A DNA stretch of 64,000 nt from the NCBI GenBank assembly GCA_903909605.1, contig CAIVWH010000010.1, forward strand, positions 89,798-153,797, read 5' to 3'. This document shows, piece after piece, positions 39,699-49,350 of this stretch. A program made the translations under genes and the position numbers. Within the stretch, counting starts at the first letter, position 1. The number at the start of each line of letters is the position of its first letter. This DNA comes from an uncultured Micrococcales bacterium (GTDB lineage: Bacteria; Actinomycetota; Actinomycetes; Actinomycetales; Microbacteriaceae). The notes beneath the pieces were generated by a model, which made no database searches, was not told the DNA's origin, and saw nothing but the letters and a program-made list of their open reading frames with translations.

Positions 39699-40664
39699 TT
39701 ACCTGCCCTTGTTCGAGATTAGAAGGATGAGCTGCTCGATCACATATTCAGGGTCGCGACTTGCACCCTTGCTCGCTGCATCGGCTTCGGCACAGGCGTT
39801 GATTATGCGGGCCATACCTTCTTCGCTCCAGCCAGCCCCGGCCTTTCGACGTTGATCAACCTGCCAAGAGTTTAGATAGGGAATCGTCGCATTTCGATTT
39901 GCATAGACCTTTGCAACTTCTCGAACCTGCTTGGCTATGCCGGAAACCAGCATGACCTTGTCGTTGCCATTGCTGAGTGTGTGGCGAAGATACTCGATCG
40001 CTTGACTCTTCTGACCTGCCCATGCGGAGTCCATGAGTTTGTAGATTGAAACTTCTACTCGCCCGCCGTAATACTGATCGACAATCTCCTCGGTGACCGT
40101 GCCCTCAATGTCTTGAATGAGCTGCTCGCAGGCTGCGGCGGCTTCGGATAGCGATTCGCCAAAAGCGTCTGCGATTGCGCGAATAGCCTGGGGTTGAATC
40201 TGTTTGCCCACCAACTGGAATTCTTCTGCGACGAAGGCCTGAACGAATTTGGCATCGGCCTTTGGCACCGCAATTTCGGCAGCCTTGTCGCTGGCGCGAA
40301 TCGCCTCGAGCAGCTTCTTGCCGCGCACACTTGAGCCGTCGTGCACCAGTATGAGCGTGACTTCCGGCTCAGGGTTGGCGAGGTAGGCAATGCCATCTGC
40401 GATTAGGTCGTCGCTGCATTTCTCGACGCCTTCGATGATGATGAGTTTCGGTTGGGCAAACAGGCTCGGGGCCGCGAGATTGTTGATCTGCCCCGACGTG
40501 TAATCGCTAGCTGAAACGCGCTCGACCTCAATTGAGCCGAGCTTTGAAGTGAGTTGATCGCGAATCGCGCGAATACCCCTGCCGGCAAGGTACGTCTGCG
40601 GCCCGAAAATTAAGACGACTGGCGCCGGCGCGGCTTTGCGCCAACTCACCGAGGTCTCTTTCAC
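39699..40664 (-). CDS. holA: DNA polymerase III subunit delta
   Basis: 321-residue clamp-loader subunit. N-terminal AAA-like domain (PVVLIFGPQTYLAGRGIRAIRD), central LILVHDG segment, and the C-terminal collar domain with VSGIAKQVREVAKV. GTG start. The promoter hexamer TAGGCT begins on the comEC stop codon and ends six bases before the GTG, so holA can be expressed from inside the comEA-comEC run. Confidence 0.92.
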   Translation of the reverse strand: MKETSVSWRKAAPAPVVLIFGPQTYLAGRGIRAIRDQLTSKLGSIEVERVSASDYTSGQINNLAAPSLFAQPKLIIIEGVEKCSDDLIADGIAYLANPEPEVTLILVHDGSSVRGKKLLEAIRASDKAAEIAVPKADAKFVQAFVAEEFQLVGKQIQPQAIRAIADAFGESLSEAAAACEQLIQDIEGTVTEEIVDQYYGGRVEVSIYKLMDSAWAGQKSQAIEYLRHTLSNGNDKVMLVSGIAKQVREVAKVYANRNATIPYLNSWQVDQRRKAGAGWSEEGMARIINACAEADAASKGASRDPEYVIEQLILLISNKGR

Positions 40665-40676
40665 CCGAAAAGCCTA
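40665..40676 (-). promoter_or_regulatory. Putative -10 of a leaderless holA mRNA overlapping the comEC stop
   Basis: TAGGCT (minus strand, 40676-40671) then six bases to the holA GTG. The comEC stop TAG is the first half of the hexamer. No convincing -35. Confidence 0.45.
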
Positions 40677-42650
40677 ACCGCCACCGGCTACAGCAAGATG
40701 CGATGCGTCAGCTCCTACAGAAATTGACCCGAGCAAGTCGGTTCTGGCAATCAAGGCTCCGGTTCGATCGAGCAGGTCGAGGGTTCGCGCCGTCGGATGC
40801 CCGTAGCCATTGTTCTTGCCCACCGAGATTAGGGCGACTGCGGGATGCATGGCTTCAACGAACTCTGCATATTGATCAGCCGAGCCGTGGTGGGCAACCT
40901 TCATAATCAGCGGCTCCGCTGTAACCCTGGAGTCATACCATTGCCCCATCGAGGCAGCCAGACGCATCTGGCCGCGCTCCCCCAGGTCGGCCAGCGCCAA
41001 TAGGTTGTAGCCGTTCAAGTGAAACAGCATCGCGATACTTCCGTCGTTGGAATCTTCTGCATCGCCGCCTTCGTGTTCGGGGTTCAACACCAGCCAATTG
41101 GCCCTACCGAGCCGACCGTGCATTCCGAACTCAGCTGCAACAAATGGGATCTTGTCGATCACAAGTTGGTCTCGAACCCAGTTTGCTCCAGGCCGCTCGT
41201 CGTGAAAACTCGTGACCATCGCGAGGTCTATCTGGCGATTTCTAACCGCGCCGGGAATCGCACCGATGTGGTCTAAGTCGTAATGGGTAAGAACCAGCAG
41301 CTCGATGTGGCTGATGCCTAGATGTTTCAGGCAGCCATCGATTTTGTCATCGAACTTTCCGGTATCGATAAGGGCAATTTGATTTGCCGACCGAACCACC
41401 GTGGCGTCTCCTTGACCAACGTCGCAACTTGCCACCTGCCATTGCGGATCTGGCCAGGAGGCGAACTGAACAACCCGGTTGATTACCCCCGCAACCGTGC
41501 CAAGTGAAAGGGCGATTGCAAGGAGCCCCGAGATGTTGCGCAATCGTTGAGCTTTAGCAGCGAACCAAACCAGCAGAGCCACAATCAGGGCAATCAATAG
41601 CCCCTCAGGCCAGAAATCTGCTGCCCAGGGCAGCGTTGCGAAAGGTAGCGCCGAGAACCAGCTGGCGATAAAGACTATGAGCCAGGTGAACAGGGATGCG
41701 ACCCAGAAAATCACCGAAGCAACTGCGCCGATCGGCGAGATCACGACGGCAATCAATCCGAGTATGGTCACCGGAGCGACCAAAGGCTCGGCAAGCAGGT
41801 TCGCTAACAACGAGTAGGTCGGAAGCCCGCCCTGCAACTGCAAGAGAATCGGAGCACAGAAAAGTTGTGCCGCGATTGAAACCGAAAGCGTTGCAGCAAG
41901 CCAACTCGGCATTCGGGCATCCAAGCGCCTTTTGATGATTGGAGCGAACCAGAGAAGGCCTAGTGTTGCCGCAACCGACAGGATGAACGAAAGACTCAGC
42001 ACCAATTCGGGATCAAGGGAAAGCAAAATACAAACACTCAACGACAAAGCCACGATCGGTTTCACTCTTCGACCCGAGGCGCTGGCTAACAGAACGACGG
42101 TGGCCATCACCCCCGCACGAAGTACGCTCGGCTGAAAGCCGACAAGAAACACATAGCCAACCAGCGCCACCAGCGCAGATGCGACCCTGGCTTTGATGCG
42201 CAACCTGCCGAGCAAGAAATAGATTGCCGCGACCAGGATCGCGCAGTTGGCACCACTAACTGCACTCAGGTGCGTGAGCGAGACTGTCTTGAACGCGGTG
42301 GCGCTGGCTTGGGAAAGTTGCGAGTCATCGCCGATAGCCAAGCCAAGCACCAGTGCCTTTGCATCGGGAGTGACCCCGGCAGCCGCAACTAACGCCTTGG
42401 TGTGCAGCCAACCAAATTGCGGGATGTTCAAATCATTTGGTGTTTGAGCAACGAACGAGTGCGAAGCCCAGGCAATTGCACCGAAGAAAGCCGCAAGCAA
42501 AGCTGCTGGGCCAAGCGCCTCGACTGACACCTTCAGTCGACGAGCGGCAACAGCAATCACGCTCGCCGCAATAGCGAGCCAAAGCCAACCTGACCCAACC
42601 AGACCTAGACACACAGCCCAGGTAACCGCCGCCGCAATGACAAGATTCAC
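40674..42650 (-). CDS. comEC: ComEC/Rec2 DNA-uptake channel protein
   Basis: 658 residues. Membrane competence domain with roughly ten helices (including HLSAVSGANCAILVAAIYFLLG) and a C-terminal metallo-beta-lactamase-like domain with DVGQGDA, LTHYDLDHIGAIPG and AHHGSADQY motifs. In the family this protein translocates single-stranded DNA across the membrane. GTG start. The N-terminal OB-fold region usual in longer ComECs is short. comEA is 80 bp upstream in the same direction. Confidence 0.93.
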   Translation of the reverse strand: MNLVIAAAVTWAVCLGLVGSGWLWLAIAASVIAVAARRLKVSVEALGPAALLAAFFGAIAWASHSFVAQTPNDLNIPQFGWLHTKALVAAAGVTPDAKALVLGLAIGDDSQLSQASATAFKTVSLTHLSAVSGANCAILVAAIYFLLGRLRIKARVASALVALVGYVFLVGFQPSVLRAGVMATVVLLASASGRRVKPIVALSLSVCILLSLDPELVLSLSFILSVAATLGLLWFAPIIKRRLDARMPSWLAATLSVSIAAQLFCAPILLQLQGGLPTYSLLANLLAEPLVAPVTILGLIAVVISPIGAVASVIFWVASLFTWLIVFIASWFSALPFATLPWAADFWPEGLLIALIVALLVWFAAKAQRLRNISGLLAIALSLGTVAGVINRVVQFASWPDPQWQVASCDVGQGDATVVRSANQIALIDTGKFDDKIDGCLKHLGISHIELLVLTHYDLDHIGAIPGAVRNRQIDLAMVTSFHDERPGANWVRDQLVIDKIPFVAAEFGMHGRLGRANWLVLNPEHEGGDAEDSNDGSIAMLFHLNGYNLLALADLGERGQMRLAASMGQWYDSRVTAEPLIMKVAHHGSADQYAEFVEAMHPAVALISVGKNNGYGHPTARTLDLLDRTGALIARTDLLGSISVGADASHLAVAGGG

Positions 42651-42729
42651 CTGCCCACCAGCCCCCGTATCGGCGTGAGGCTGAATCGGGGTAACTGCCC
42701 CTGACCCGAATCAAGGCAAATTGCGGCCA

Positions 42730-43401
42730 TCAGAGGGTCACCAGTTTTTCAATTGCCGTGAACATCTTTTGACCGATTCCGCTGACCTTGAGCAGGTCGC
42801 GCACCGACTTGAAACCACCATTTGTGGTGCGCCAATCGATGATTCGACTGGCAAGTGCTGGCCCCACTCGCGGCAGACTCTCGAGCTCGGTCTGAGACCC
42901 CCGATTCAGCGAAACAAGCGAACTACTCTGGCTGCCGCCAACCCCTGATGGTGTCGCCCCAGCGGCGGCATTTGTGACCACAACCTGTTCGCCATCGCTC
43001 AGCTGCCTTGCCAAATTCACGCTGGACTGATCGGCCCCCTTGGCAAAGCCACCAGCGGCAAATATGGCCTCAAACAATCGAGACCCTGAAACAAGCTCGT
43101 AGATGCCTGGGCTGACCACAAGACCTACAACATGCACATAGATCTTTGCAGCGCTAACACTCAGGCCCGAAGCAGGGCTCGCACCTGCATCACTCGAATA
43201 TGCCGCAGAGCCGCCAAAGCCCGCTGATGCCCCCTGACCACTGCCGTCGGCCGCGTAATTGCTGATGTGATATGCCTTCGGAGAATTCAGTGCAGACAAA
43301 ACAGCAACTATGCCGATGGCTAAAACAACGGTGAAGCCAACCAGTTTGAGGTTGAGCTTGCCCCCGATTACCTGATTGACCTTGGTGCGAAGTTGGTTCA
43401 C
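42730..43401 (-). CDS. comEA: ComEA-like helix-hairpin-helix DNA-binding protein
   Basis: 223 residues: N-terminal membrane anchor (KLVGFTVVLAIGIVAVL), Ser/Gly/Ala-rich linker, SLBB domain (IYVHVVGLVVSPGIYEL) and a C-terminal helix-hairpin-helix pair (LESLPRVGPALASRIIDWR; LKVSGIGQKMFTAI). The family receptor binds incoming DNA outside the membrane. GTG start, six bases after TAACTT and without Shine-Dalgarno. Confidence 0.92.
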   Translation of the reverse strand: MNQLRTKVNQVIGGKLNLKLVGFTVVLAIGIVAVLSALNSPKAYHISNYAADGSGQGASAGFGGSAAYSSDAGASPASGLSVSAAKIYVHVVGLVVSPGIYELVSGSRLFEAIFAAGGFAKGADQSSVNLARQLSDGEQVVVTNAAAGATPSGVGGSQSSSLVSLNRGSQTELESLPRVGPALASRIIDWRTTNGGFKSVRDLLKVSGIGQKMFTAIEKLVTL

Positions 43402-43413
43402 GCACTCAAGTTA
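43402..43413 (-). promoter_or_regulatory. Putative -10 of a leaderless comEA mRNA
   Basis: TAACTT (minus, 43413-43408) and six bases to the GTG at 43401. Confidence 0.45.
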
Positions 43414-43471
43414 TGAGTTCGAAAATCCGAGTTCAGCGCAATGGCGAATTCTGTGAGAAACCCGAGTGGCA

Positions 43472-43493
43472 ACGCACTTGTTAGCAAGTGCGT
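43472..43493 (-). terminator. Perfect hairpin just after leuS
   Basis: ACGCACTTG-CTAA-CAAGTGCGT on the minus strand, six bases beyond the leuS stop. There is no U-run after it, so it may be an mRNA 3'-end stabiliser or an actinobacterial U-less terminator. Confidence 0.5.
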
Positions 43494-43498
43494 GAGAG

Positions 43499-45973
43499 CT
43501 ACTTGGTCGCGATGTTCACAAGCTTCGGCGCACGGATGATGATGTTCGCAATTTCACGATCACCGATTGCCTTCTTCACGTTGTATGAATTCATCGCGAG
43601 CTCGCGAAGTTCATCCTCGGTGATTGATACCGAAACGTCGAACTTGTCACGCAACTTTCCATCTACCTGCACTACCGCGGTCAGATTGTTGACCACCAAC
43701 AGTGACCCATCTGCATCGCCGAGACCGGCAAGCGCAACGCCTGGCTGATGCCCAAGCTGCGCCCACATGTCTTCGGCCGTGTATGGAGCAAACAGCGACA
43801 ACGCCTTGGCAACGGCCTCAACCGCCTCGCGAATTGCTGGGTCTGCCCCACCGACTTCGCCGTCGATTGCCTTGCGCAGGGTGTTGACCAGTTCCATAAT
43901 TTTGGCAACGCCAACGTTGAACTTGAAGGTCTCGATATTCTGCGCAAAGTCACGCAGGAACCCATGAGTGGCCTTGCGAACATCCTTGTTGCCGGTGGCA
44001 AAATCGACACCGGGCTTGCTGCTGACGTCGCCAGCCAAACGCCAGGCGCGACCCAAGAACTTCGATGCACCGCTGGGCGAAACATCGGCCCAGTCGATGT
44101 CGTCTTCTGGCGGCCCAGCAAATGCCATGGTCAAGCGAACCGCGTCGACCCCGTGCTCGTCGAGCTGATCGCTGAGTCGAACCAGATTGCCACGCGACTT
44201 CGACATGGCCGAACCGTTCATCAGAACCATGCCCTGATTCAGCAACCGAGTAAACGGCTCTTCGAAATCGACAAGCCCAATGTCGTGCAAAACCTTGGTG
44301 AAGAAGCGGGCATAAAGCAGGTGCAGAATCGCGTGAGTCACGCCGCCGACATACTGGTCGACCGGGGCCCAGGCCTTGGCCTCGTCAACCTCGAAGGCCA
44401 CCGACTCGCTATTTGGTGACAGGTAGCGCAAGAAATACCAGGATGAGTCAACGAAAGTATCCATGGTGTCGCTGTCGCGCTTGGCTGGCTTGCCACACTT
44501 TGGGCACGAGACGTTCACCCAGGCTTCGGCAGCGCCGAGTGGAGACGAACCCTTTGGCTTGAGGTCGAGCCCAGCAGCACTTGGCAGTTCTACCGGCAAC
44601 TGATTCTCAGGAACAGGAACCTCGCCGCAGCCTGCACAGTGGATGATCGGAATCGGCGTGCCCCAGTAGCGCTGGCGCGAAATTAGCCAGTCGCGAAGTC
44701 TGAAGTTCTTGGCAGCCTTGCCCTTGCCCTGCGCGGCAAGCAGCTCGATTGCCTTAGCAATTGCCTCGGTCTTGTTCAAACCGGTCAGCTCGCCCGAATT
44801 CACCAGGATGCCGTCACCGGTGGTTGCGTGACCCAACTCGTTCGGGTCACCTTCTTCGGTTTGCAAGACCGTGCGAATTGGCAAACCAAACTCGCGAGCA
44901 AACTCAAAGTCGCGGTCGTCGTGCGCTGGAACAGCCATGATTGCGCCGGTTCCGTAATCGGCAAGAACGTAATCGCTCAGCCAAATCGGCAACTTCTCGC
45001 CATTGATTGGGTTGATTGCGAACAGCCCGGTGTCGACACCGGTTTTCTTGCGGTCGGTGGCAAGACGTTCGATGTCGTTCGATTTCTTGGTCTCATCCAA
45101 GTAGGCCTGGAAGCGCGTGCGCACATCGGGCGTTGCAAGCGATGCGAGCTCGGCGGCAAGGTCGCTGTCGACTGCGACAACCATGAAGGTTGCGCCGAAC
45201 AGCGTGTCGGGGCGAGTCGTGTAAACCGTGACTGGGTTGGCGCGGCCTTCGACCACGAAGTCGACCTCTGCTCCGGTCGAGCGACCGATCCAGTTGCGCT
45301 GCATGGTCAGCACCTTGGCCGGCCAGTTTCCCTCGAGAGTGTCGAGGTCATCTAAGAGCCGGTCTGCGTAGTCGGTGACCTTGAAGTACCACTGGGTCAG
45401 CGCCTTCTTGGTGACCACGCTGTCGCAACGCTCACAGAGCCCGCCAACTACCTGCTCGTTGGCGAGAACGGTCTGGCAAGAAGGGCACCAGTTCACGTTC
45501 GAGTTTTTGCGGTATGCCAAGCCCTGCTTGTAGAACTGCAAGAATAGCCACTGGTTCCAGCGGTAGTAGATCGGGTCGCTGGTGACGATTACGCGATCCC
45601 AGTCGAACGAACAGGCATAACGGCGCATGGATGCACGCTGCTGTGCGATGTTGTCGTAGGTCCAGCCACGTGGGTCGAGGCCGCGCTTGATGGCCGCATT
45701 CTCGGCGGGAAGACCGAAGGAATCCCAGCCGATTGGGTGCATTACGTTGAAGCCCTTTTGAGCCCAGTAGCGCGAGATTACGTCTCCGAGCGCGTAAGCC
45801 TCGGCATGGCCCATGTGCAGATCGCCGGAGGGGTAAGGGAACATGTCGAGCACGTACTTCTTCGGGCGTGGGTCGCCAGCAATGCCGCTGTTGAACGGCT
45901 TTAGCTCATCCCAGACGGGAAGCCACTTCTCCTGTATCGCGAAGATGTCGTATTCGTTTAGCTGCTCAGACAT
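43499..45973 (-). CDS. leuS: Leucyl-tRNA synthetase
   Basis: 824-residue class Ia synthetase. HIGH motif as [15 protein letters not shown], editing (CP1) domain with [16 protein letters not shown], a zinc-type Cys insertion ([16 protein letters not shown]) and KMSKS as [11 protein letters not shown] start with AGGGGG directly against the ATG, too close to act as a normal Shine-Dalgarno; TAGCCT lies six bases upstream, the leaderless pattern. Confidence 0.96.
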   Translation of the reverse strand: MSEQLNEYDIFAIQEKWLPVWDELKPFNSGIAGDPRPKKYVLDMFPYPSGDLHMGHAEAYALGDVISRYWAQKGFNVMHPIGWDSFGLPAENAAIKRGLDPRGWTYDNIAQQRASMRRYACSFDWDRVIVTSDPIYYRWNQWLFLQFYKQGLAYRKNSNVNWCPSCQTVLANEQVVGGLCERCDSVVTKKALTQWYFKVTDYADRLLDDLDTLEGNWPAKVLTMQRNWIGRSTGAEVDFVVEGRANPVTVYTTRPDTLFGATFMVVAVDSDLAAELASLATPDVRTRFQAYLDETKKSNDIERLATDRKKTGVDTGLFAINPINGEKLPIWLSDYVLADYGTGAIMAVPAHDDRDFEFAREFGLPIRTVLQTEEGDPNELGHATTGDGILVNSGELTGLNKTEAIAKAIELLAAQGKGKAAKNFRLRDWLISRQRYWGTPIPIIHCAGCGEVPVPENQLPVELPSAAGLDLKPKGSSPLGAAEAWVNVSCPKCGKPAKRDSDTMDTFVDSSWYFLRYLSPNSESVAFEVDEAKAWAPVDQYVGGVTHAILHLLYARFFTKVLHDIGLVDFEEPFTRLLNQGMVLMNGSAMSKSRGNLVRLSDQLDEHGVDAVRLTMAFAGPPEDDIDWADVSPSGASKFLGRAWRLAGDVSSKPGVDFATGNKDVRKATHGFLRDFAQNIETFKFNVGVAKIMELVNTLRKAIDGEVGGADPAIREAVEAVAKALSLFAPYTAEDMWAQLGHQPGVALAGLGDADGSLLVVNNLTAVVQVDGKLRDKFDVSVSITEDELRELAMNSYNVKKAIGDREIANIIIRAPKLVNIATK

Positions 45974-45985
45974 CCCCCTAGGCTA
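45974..45985 (-). promoter_or_regulatory. Putative -10 of a leaderless leuS mRNA
   Basis: TAGCCT (minus, 45985-45980), AGGGGG, then ATG at 45973. Confidence 0.45.
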
Positions 45986-45989
45986 CCAA

Positions 45990-47303
45990 TCAGGTGGCCG
46001 GGTATGCAGTTCCTATTGCGCTCAGAAGCGCCTTGGCCTTGACCTTAATCTCGGCAAGCTCTTCGACCGGGTCGCTATCGATGGTGATTCCGCCGCCAAC
46101 TCCGATGTAGGCGTGCTTGCCCTCAACAACGACCGAGCGAATCACCATGCCAAAGTCGGCAACCCCGCCGTGAGTCAGAAAACCGGCTATGCCCGAATAC
46201 ATACCGCGGCCGAGATGGCCTTCCTTGCTCTCGAGTTGGTCGATCAACTCGATGGCCCGCTGCTTAGGCGCTCCGGTCATCGAACCACCCGGAAAAGCGG
46301 CGCGGATGGCGTCTGCCGCAGTCTTACCATCGGCTAAGTCTGCCTCGACCGTGCTCACCAGCTGGTGCACCGTTGCGTAACTCTCGACGTCGAAAAGCTT
46401 GCTGACTGAAATGCTTTCGGGTTTGGCCACAGAACCCAGGTCGTTACGCATCAGATCGACAATCATCAGATTCTCGGCGCGCTCTTTCTCGTTTTGCGCC
46501 AGCTCGAGTTTGGCTGCCTCATCTGCGGCGGCATCCTCGTGGCGCGGGCGCGTGCCCTTGATTGGCTTGGTCGACATGTGGCCACTTGCGTCGATGTGCA
46601 AGAACTGCTCGGGCGAGCAGCACAGCAATTCGACAGCACCAAATTTGAAATAGGCAGCGTAAGGCGCAGGGTTGGTTTCGCGCAGGTTCATGAAAGTCGT
46701 CAGCGCGCTTCCCGAAACCGAAACGCGAATTCGGTTGGTTAGACAAAGCTGATAGACCTGACCGGCGGCAATCTGCGCCTTCGCCTCTTCGATTAGCGCG
46801 AGATACTCGACGTCGCTGTGGCGCACTGAAATTTCGTCAGAAATCAGCCCCGCATGAAAGAGCTTGTGACCGGCCTGTTCGCCTCCGCACAGCCCGATGC
46901 GCAACAACGCCGCCTGCTTCCAAGCCTCGTAGTCTTCTGCACCGGCAAAATCACCGATTAGGAAGAACCCCTTTGCGTCGTGATCGAAAACAATTGCGCG
47001 GTCGATGTGCAGGAAGTGCCCCTGCCCCTCGTAGTCGAGCACTCCGACTACCCCTGGGCGAAACTCGAATGGCAGGTCGACTGCTTGCTGCGGCTCAAGG
47101 TTCGCCTCGAGCAACTCTGAGCCCGGGCCACGCAGCAACTTTGGGCTTGAGCCAATCACCGAGTAGCGAGCATCCCAGTGGTGTTCGCGGTCGAGCCAGA
47201 ACGCGTTCTCGTCGCCTCGATGCAGAAGCACAAAGACGTCAGCCGGATGCACCCACCCGGCGAACTCGTCGTAATAAAGAGGCACGACAATTAGATTAGA
47301 CAA
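45990..47303 (-). CDS. pabB: Aminodeoxychorismate synthase component I
   Basis: Chorismate-binding enzyme of p-aminobenzoate/folate synthesis, 437 residues. PIKGTRPR carries the Lys that distinguishes PabB from anthranilate synthase (Ala there). Also present are NLMIVDLMRNDLG and PGGSMTGAPK. The annotated TTG start has no ribosome site; a GTG at 47285 (MPLYYDEFAGW) sits seven bases after TAATCT and may be the true leaderless start. The amidotransferase partner pabA is not in the window. Divergent from pabC with 19 bp between. Confidence 0.88.
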   Translation of the reverse strand: MSNLIVVPLYYDEFAGWVHPADVFVLLHRGDENAFWLDREHHWDARYSVIGSSPKLLRGPGSELLEANLEPQQAVDLPFEFRPGVVGVLDYEGQGHFLHIDRAIVFDHDAKGFFLIGDFAGAEDYEAWKQAALLRIGLCGGEQAGHKLFHAGLISDEISVRHSDVEYLALIEEAKAQIAAGQVYQLCLTNRIRVSVSGSALTTFMNLRETNPAPYAAYFKFGAVELLCCSPEQFLHIDASGHMSTKPIKGTRPRHEDAAADEAAKLELAQNEKERAENLMIVDLMRNDLGSVAKPESISVSKLFDVESYATVHQLVSTVEADLADGKTAADAIRAAFPGGSMTGAPKQRAIELIDQLESKEGHLGRGMYSGIAGFLTHGGVADFGMVIRSVVVEGKHAYIGVGGGITIDSDPVEELAEIKVKAKALLSAIGTAYPAT

Positions 47304-47322
47304 CCAGCACAGAAAGGCGCCG

Positions 47323-48108
47323 ATGAATCAGTTGCTTGGCCTCAGCGCCGCTGGGCTGACCGAGGTCGAACCGAGCCTGGCCACCGAACTTGCCGTGGCA
47401 GATAGCCTGCTGGTCGAAGATGGCCGGGCTAGATCGCTTGGCGCCCACTTCGCGCGTTTCGAAGCGGGAGTGGCCGCGACTTACCCGAGCGAATTGGAAC
47501 TGCTACCCCGCCTGTTTGACCTGTTTCGCCAGATTGTGCCGCGCGAAGGCAGGCAGTTTCCGCGGCTTGAAATGCACGGCAACCAACCGGCCGGTCAACG
47601 CCTGCACCTGCACCTGCGACCAGCGCCAGAGCCACTCGGTGCCGCAACACTAATCACCCACCAGGATGCCGACCCACGCCTGAACCCGAGCATCAAGGGG
47701 CCAGACCTTGCCCTCGGCGCAGAGATGCGCAATCGCGCAAACATTCTCGGAGCCGACGAGGCCGTGCTTGTCGATAGCGATGGCTATTTGATTGAGGGCG
47801 CACTCAGTGCGATTGTCTGGTGGCGTGGCGATGTGCTCTGCGCTCCGAATCATGAAACGCGCTGGCTCGACAGCATCACTCGTCGCGAAGTTTTCGCAAT
47901 CGCCGAACAAATGGGCCTGACCACGCGCACCGAGAATGTGAAGCCTGCCGACTTGGTGGAAACCGAAGTGTGGATGCTCAGCTCACTGCAAGCGATTCGC
48001 CCTGTCACCGAATGGCTAAACCTCGGTGGCCCGCTTGCCAAAGCAACTCACGTCGAGGCGTTTGAACGCAGACTTCGACTGCTGGCCGAACCGATTGGGG
48101 TTGTCTGA
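47323..48108 (+). CDS. pabC: Class IV aminotransferase, probable aminodeoxychorismate lyase
   Basis: 261 residues with the fold-type IV PLP pattern: Lys in PSIKGPDLALG, then ANILGADEAVLVDSDGYLIEGALSAIVW. Branched-chain aminotransferase and D-amino-acid transaminase are alternatives, but divergence from pabB and the GALSAI region favour PabC, which releases pyruvate and p-aminobenzoate. ATG with AAAGG five bases upstream. Its TGA overlaps the ATG of the SRAP gene. Confidence 0.78.
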   Translation: MNQLLGLSAAGLTEVEPSLATELAVADSLLVEDGRARSLGAHFARFEAGVAATYPSELELLPRLFDLFRQIVPREGRQFPRLEMHGNQPAGQRLHLHLRPAPEPLGAATLITHQDADPRLNPSIKGPDLALGAEMRNRANILGADEAVLVDSDGYLIEGALSAIVWWRGDVLCAPNHETRWLDSITRREVFAIAEQMGLTTRTENVKPADLVETEVWMLSSLQAIRPVTEWLNLGGPLAKATHVEAFERRLRLLAEPIGVV

Positions 48109-48845
48109 TGTGCGGACGTTTCGTAGTTGCCAAAACCGTTTCTGAGATTTTGAACATCTTCGAGGTTGACGAGATTGTCGGCGAGCAGCCGGGGCTCAGC
48201 TACAACGTCGCCCCCACTCACCAGATTTCGATAATCGTCGATCGCCCAGACGATAAGGCGCCAGATGGCTCGCCGCTCGGAGATCTGCATCGCGAGATCT
48301 ACTCGGCGCGCTGGGGGTTGGTGCCGCGTTGGAGCAAGGATGGGCCGGGCAACTCATCCCCGTTGATTAATGGCCGCATCGAAAGCATTCTCGAGAAACC
48401 CTCGTTCAAAGAGTCGGTGGTTCGTCGCCGCTGCGTGATTCCGGCAAGCGGCTACTACGAGTGGCACGTTGCGCCGGATGGCACCAAGCAGCCGTTCTAC
48501 ATTTCGGCTGGCCCAGACGGCATGCTCGCGCTTGCCGGGCTTTACGAGTGGTGGCGTGATCCGAGCAAGGCAGCAGATGATCCGAGTCGCTGGCTGCTTT
48601 CTGCGACCACGTTGACCAAGCACACCGCTCCCGAGCTCGAGCACATTCACGATCGCAATCCGGTGCTGCTTTCTGCAGACACCTTGGATGCCTGGCTTGA
48701 CCCTCACGTAATCGGCGATCAGGAGTTGCTCGCCGCGGTTGCGGCCGAGTCGAACGTGGTCGCCTCCGAGGTCGAGTTTCACAAGGTCGATGCCGCCGTG
48801 GGTGCGGTTCGCAACAACTCGCCCGAGCTAATCCGCGCCATCTAG
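48108..48845 (+). CDS. SRAP domain protein (YedK/HMCES-like abasic-site shield)
   Basis: 245 residues starting MCGRFVVAK; Cys2 becomes the N-terminal catalytic residue after Met removal and forms a covalent link to abasic sites in single-stranded DNA. Other family landmarks: YNVAPT, RWGLVPRWSKD, NGRIESILEKPSFKE, RRCVIPASGYYEWH (with the conserved Glu) and the His in EFHKVDAAVG. Translationally coupled to pabC (TGATG), which is a metabolic gene, so co-regulation with DNA damage is not obvious even though an SOS unit starts 150 bp downstream. Confidence 0.92.
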   Translation: MCGRFVVAKTVSEILNIFEVDEIVGEQPGLSYNVAPTHQISIIVDRPDDKAPDGSPLGDLHREIYSARWGLVPRWSKDGPGNSSPLINGRIESILEKPSFKESVVRRRCVIPASGYYEWHVAPDGTKQPFYISAGPDGMLALAGLYEWWRDPSKAADDPSRWLLSATTLTKHTAPELEHIHDRNPVLLSADTLDAWLDPHVIGDQELLAAVAAESNVVASEVEFHKVDAAVGAVRNNSPELIRAI

Positions 48846-48949
48846 CCGCTTCGCGCAGGCCAGCCGCGGTTAGGCAGGCCAACCCTCAACCAAAGGTTGA
48901 ACTCGCCACACCGAACCAACTTGCAATGTCGGAGGCTGTTCCTAGATTC

Positions 48950-48979
48950 TTAACGTTCGAACATTTGTTCGAATAATCT
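48950..48979 (+). promoter_or_regulatory. SOS promoter with a perfect LexA box
   Basis: TCGAACATTTGTTCGA (48957-48972) is a perfect actinobacterial LexA palindrome. It fills the spacer between a TTAACG -35 (48950-48955) and a TAATCT -10 (48974-48979), where a bound repressor would block transcription of DUF6504 and dnaE2. Confidence 0.92.
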
Positions 48980-48999
48980 TTCGAATTTAGGGGCAACAA

Positions 49000-49290
49000 A
49001 TGGCTCGAGTAGACGAATTGGTCTCGGTCTCGATCAACGAGGCTGGCTTTCCAGTCGAATTCAATTGGCGTGGCGGCGGCTACCGCGTGCTCAACCGGCC
49101 GGTGCGTTGGTTCACTAGGCGCGAATGGTGGAGCGAGGCATCCCGCGTGCCTAAGGGAGTTGGCGCAGGCGTTCTCGAAGTAGAAATGTGGCTGCTGGTG
49201 GCAAGCGAAGGTCGCGAGAAACGGCACTACGAACTCGCCCACTGCGCCATCGGTGATAAAAACCAGTGGCGGCTGCACCGTGTGTATTAA
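49000..49290 (+). CDS. DUF6504 family protein of the SOS mutagenesis locus
   Basis: 96 residues (MARVDELVSVSINEAGFPVE...HRVY). Small actinobacterial protein of unknown function, typically encoded with imuB/dnaE2. Tryptophan- and Arg-rich (RWFTRREWW), possibly a compact beta fold. ATG with AGGGG six bases upstream, immediately behind the LexA-controlled promoter. Its last codons and stop are duplicated in tandem just downstream. No imuA or imuB lies next to it here. Followed by dnaE2 after 60 bp. Confidence 0.82.
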   Translation: MARVDELVSVSINEAGFPVEFNWRGGGYRVLNRPVRWFTRREWWSEASRVPKGVGAGVLEVEMWLLVASEGREKRHYELAHCAIGDKNQWRLHRVY

Positions 49291-49307
49291 ACCCGTGTGT
49301 ATTAAAC
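49278..49307 (+). repeat. 15-bp tandem duplication across the DUF6504 stop
   Basis: CCGTGTGTATTAAAC occurs twice head-to-tail. The first copy contains the gene's last codons and TAA; the second is an untranslated duplicate. Confidence 0.9.
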
Positions 49308-49350
49308 CGGCGGCTGCTGACCCCTGGCCCCCAATGCTTCGGAGCTCAGC

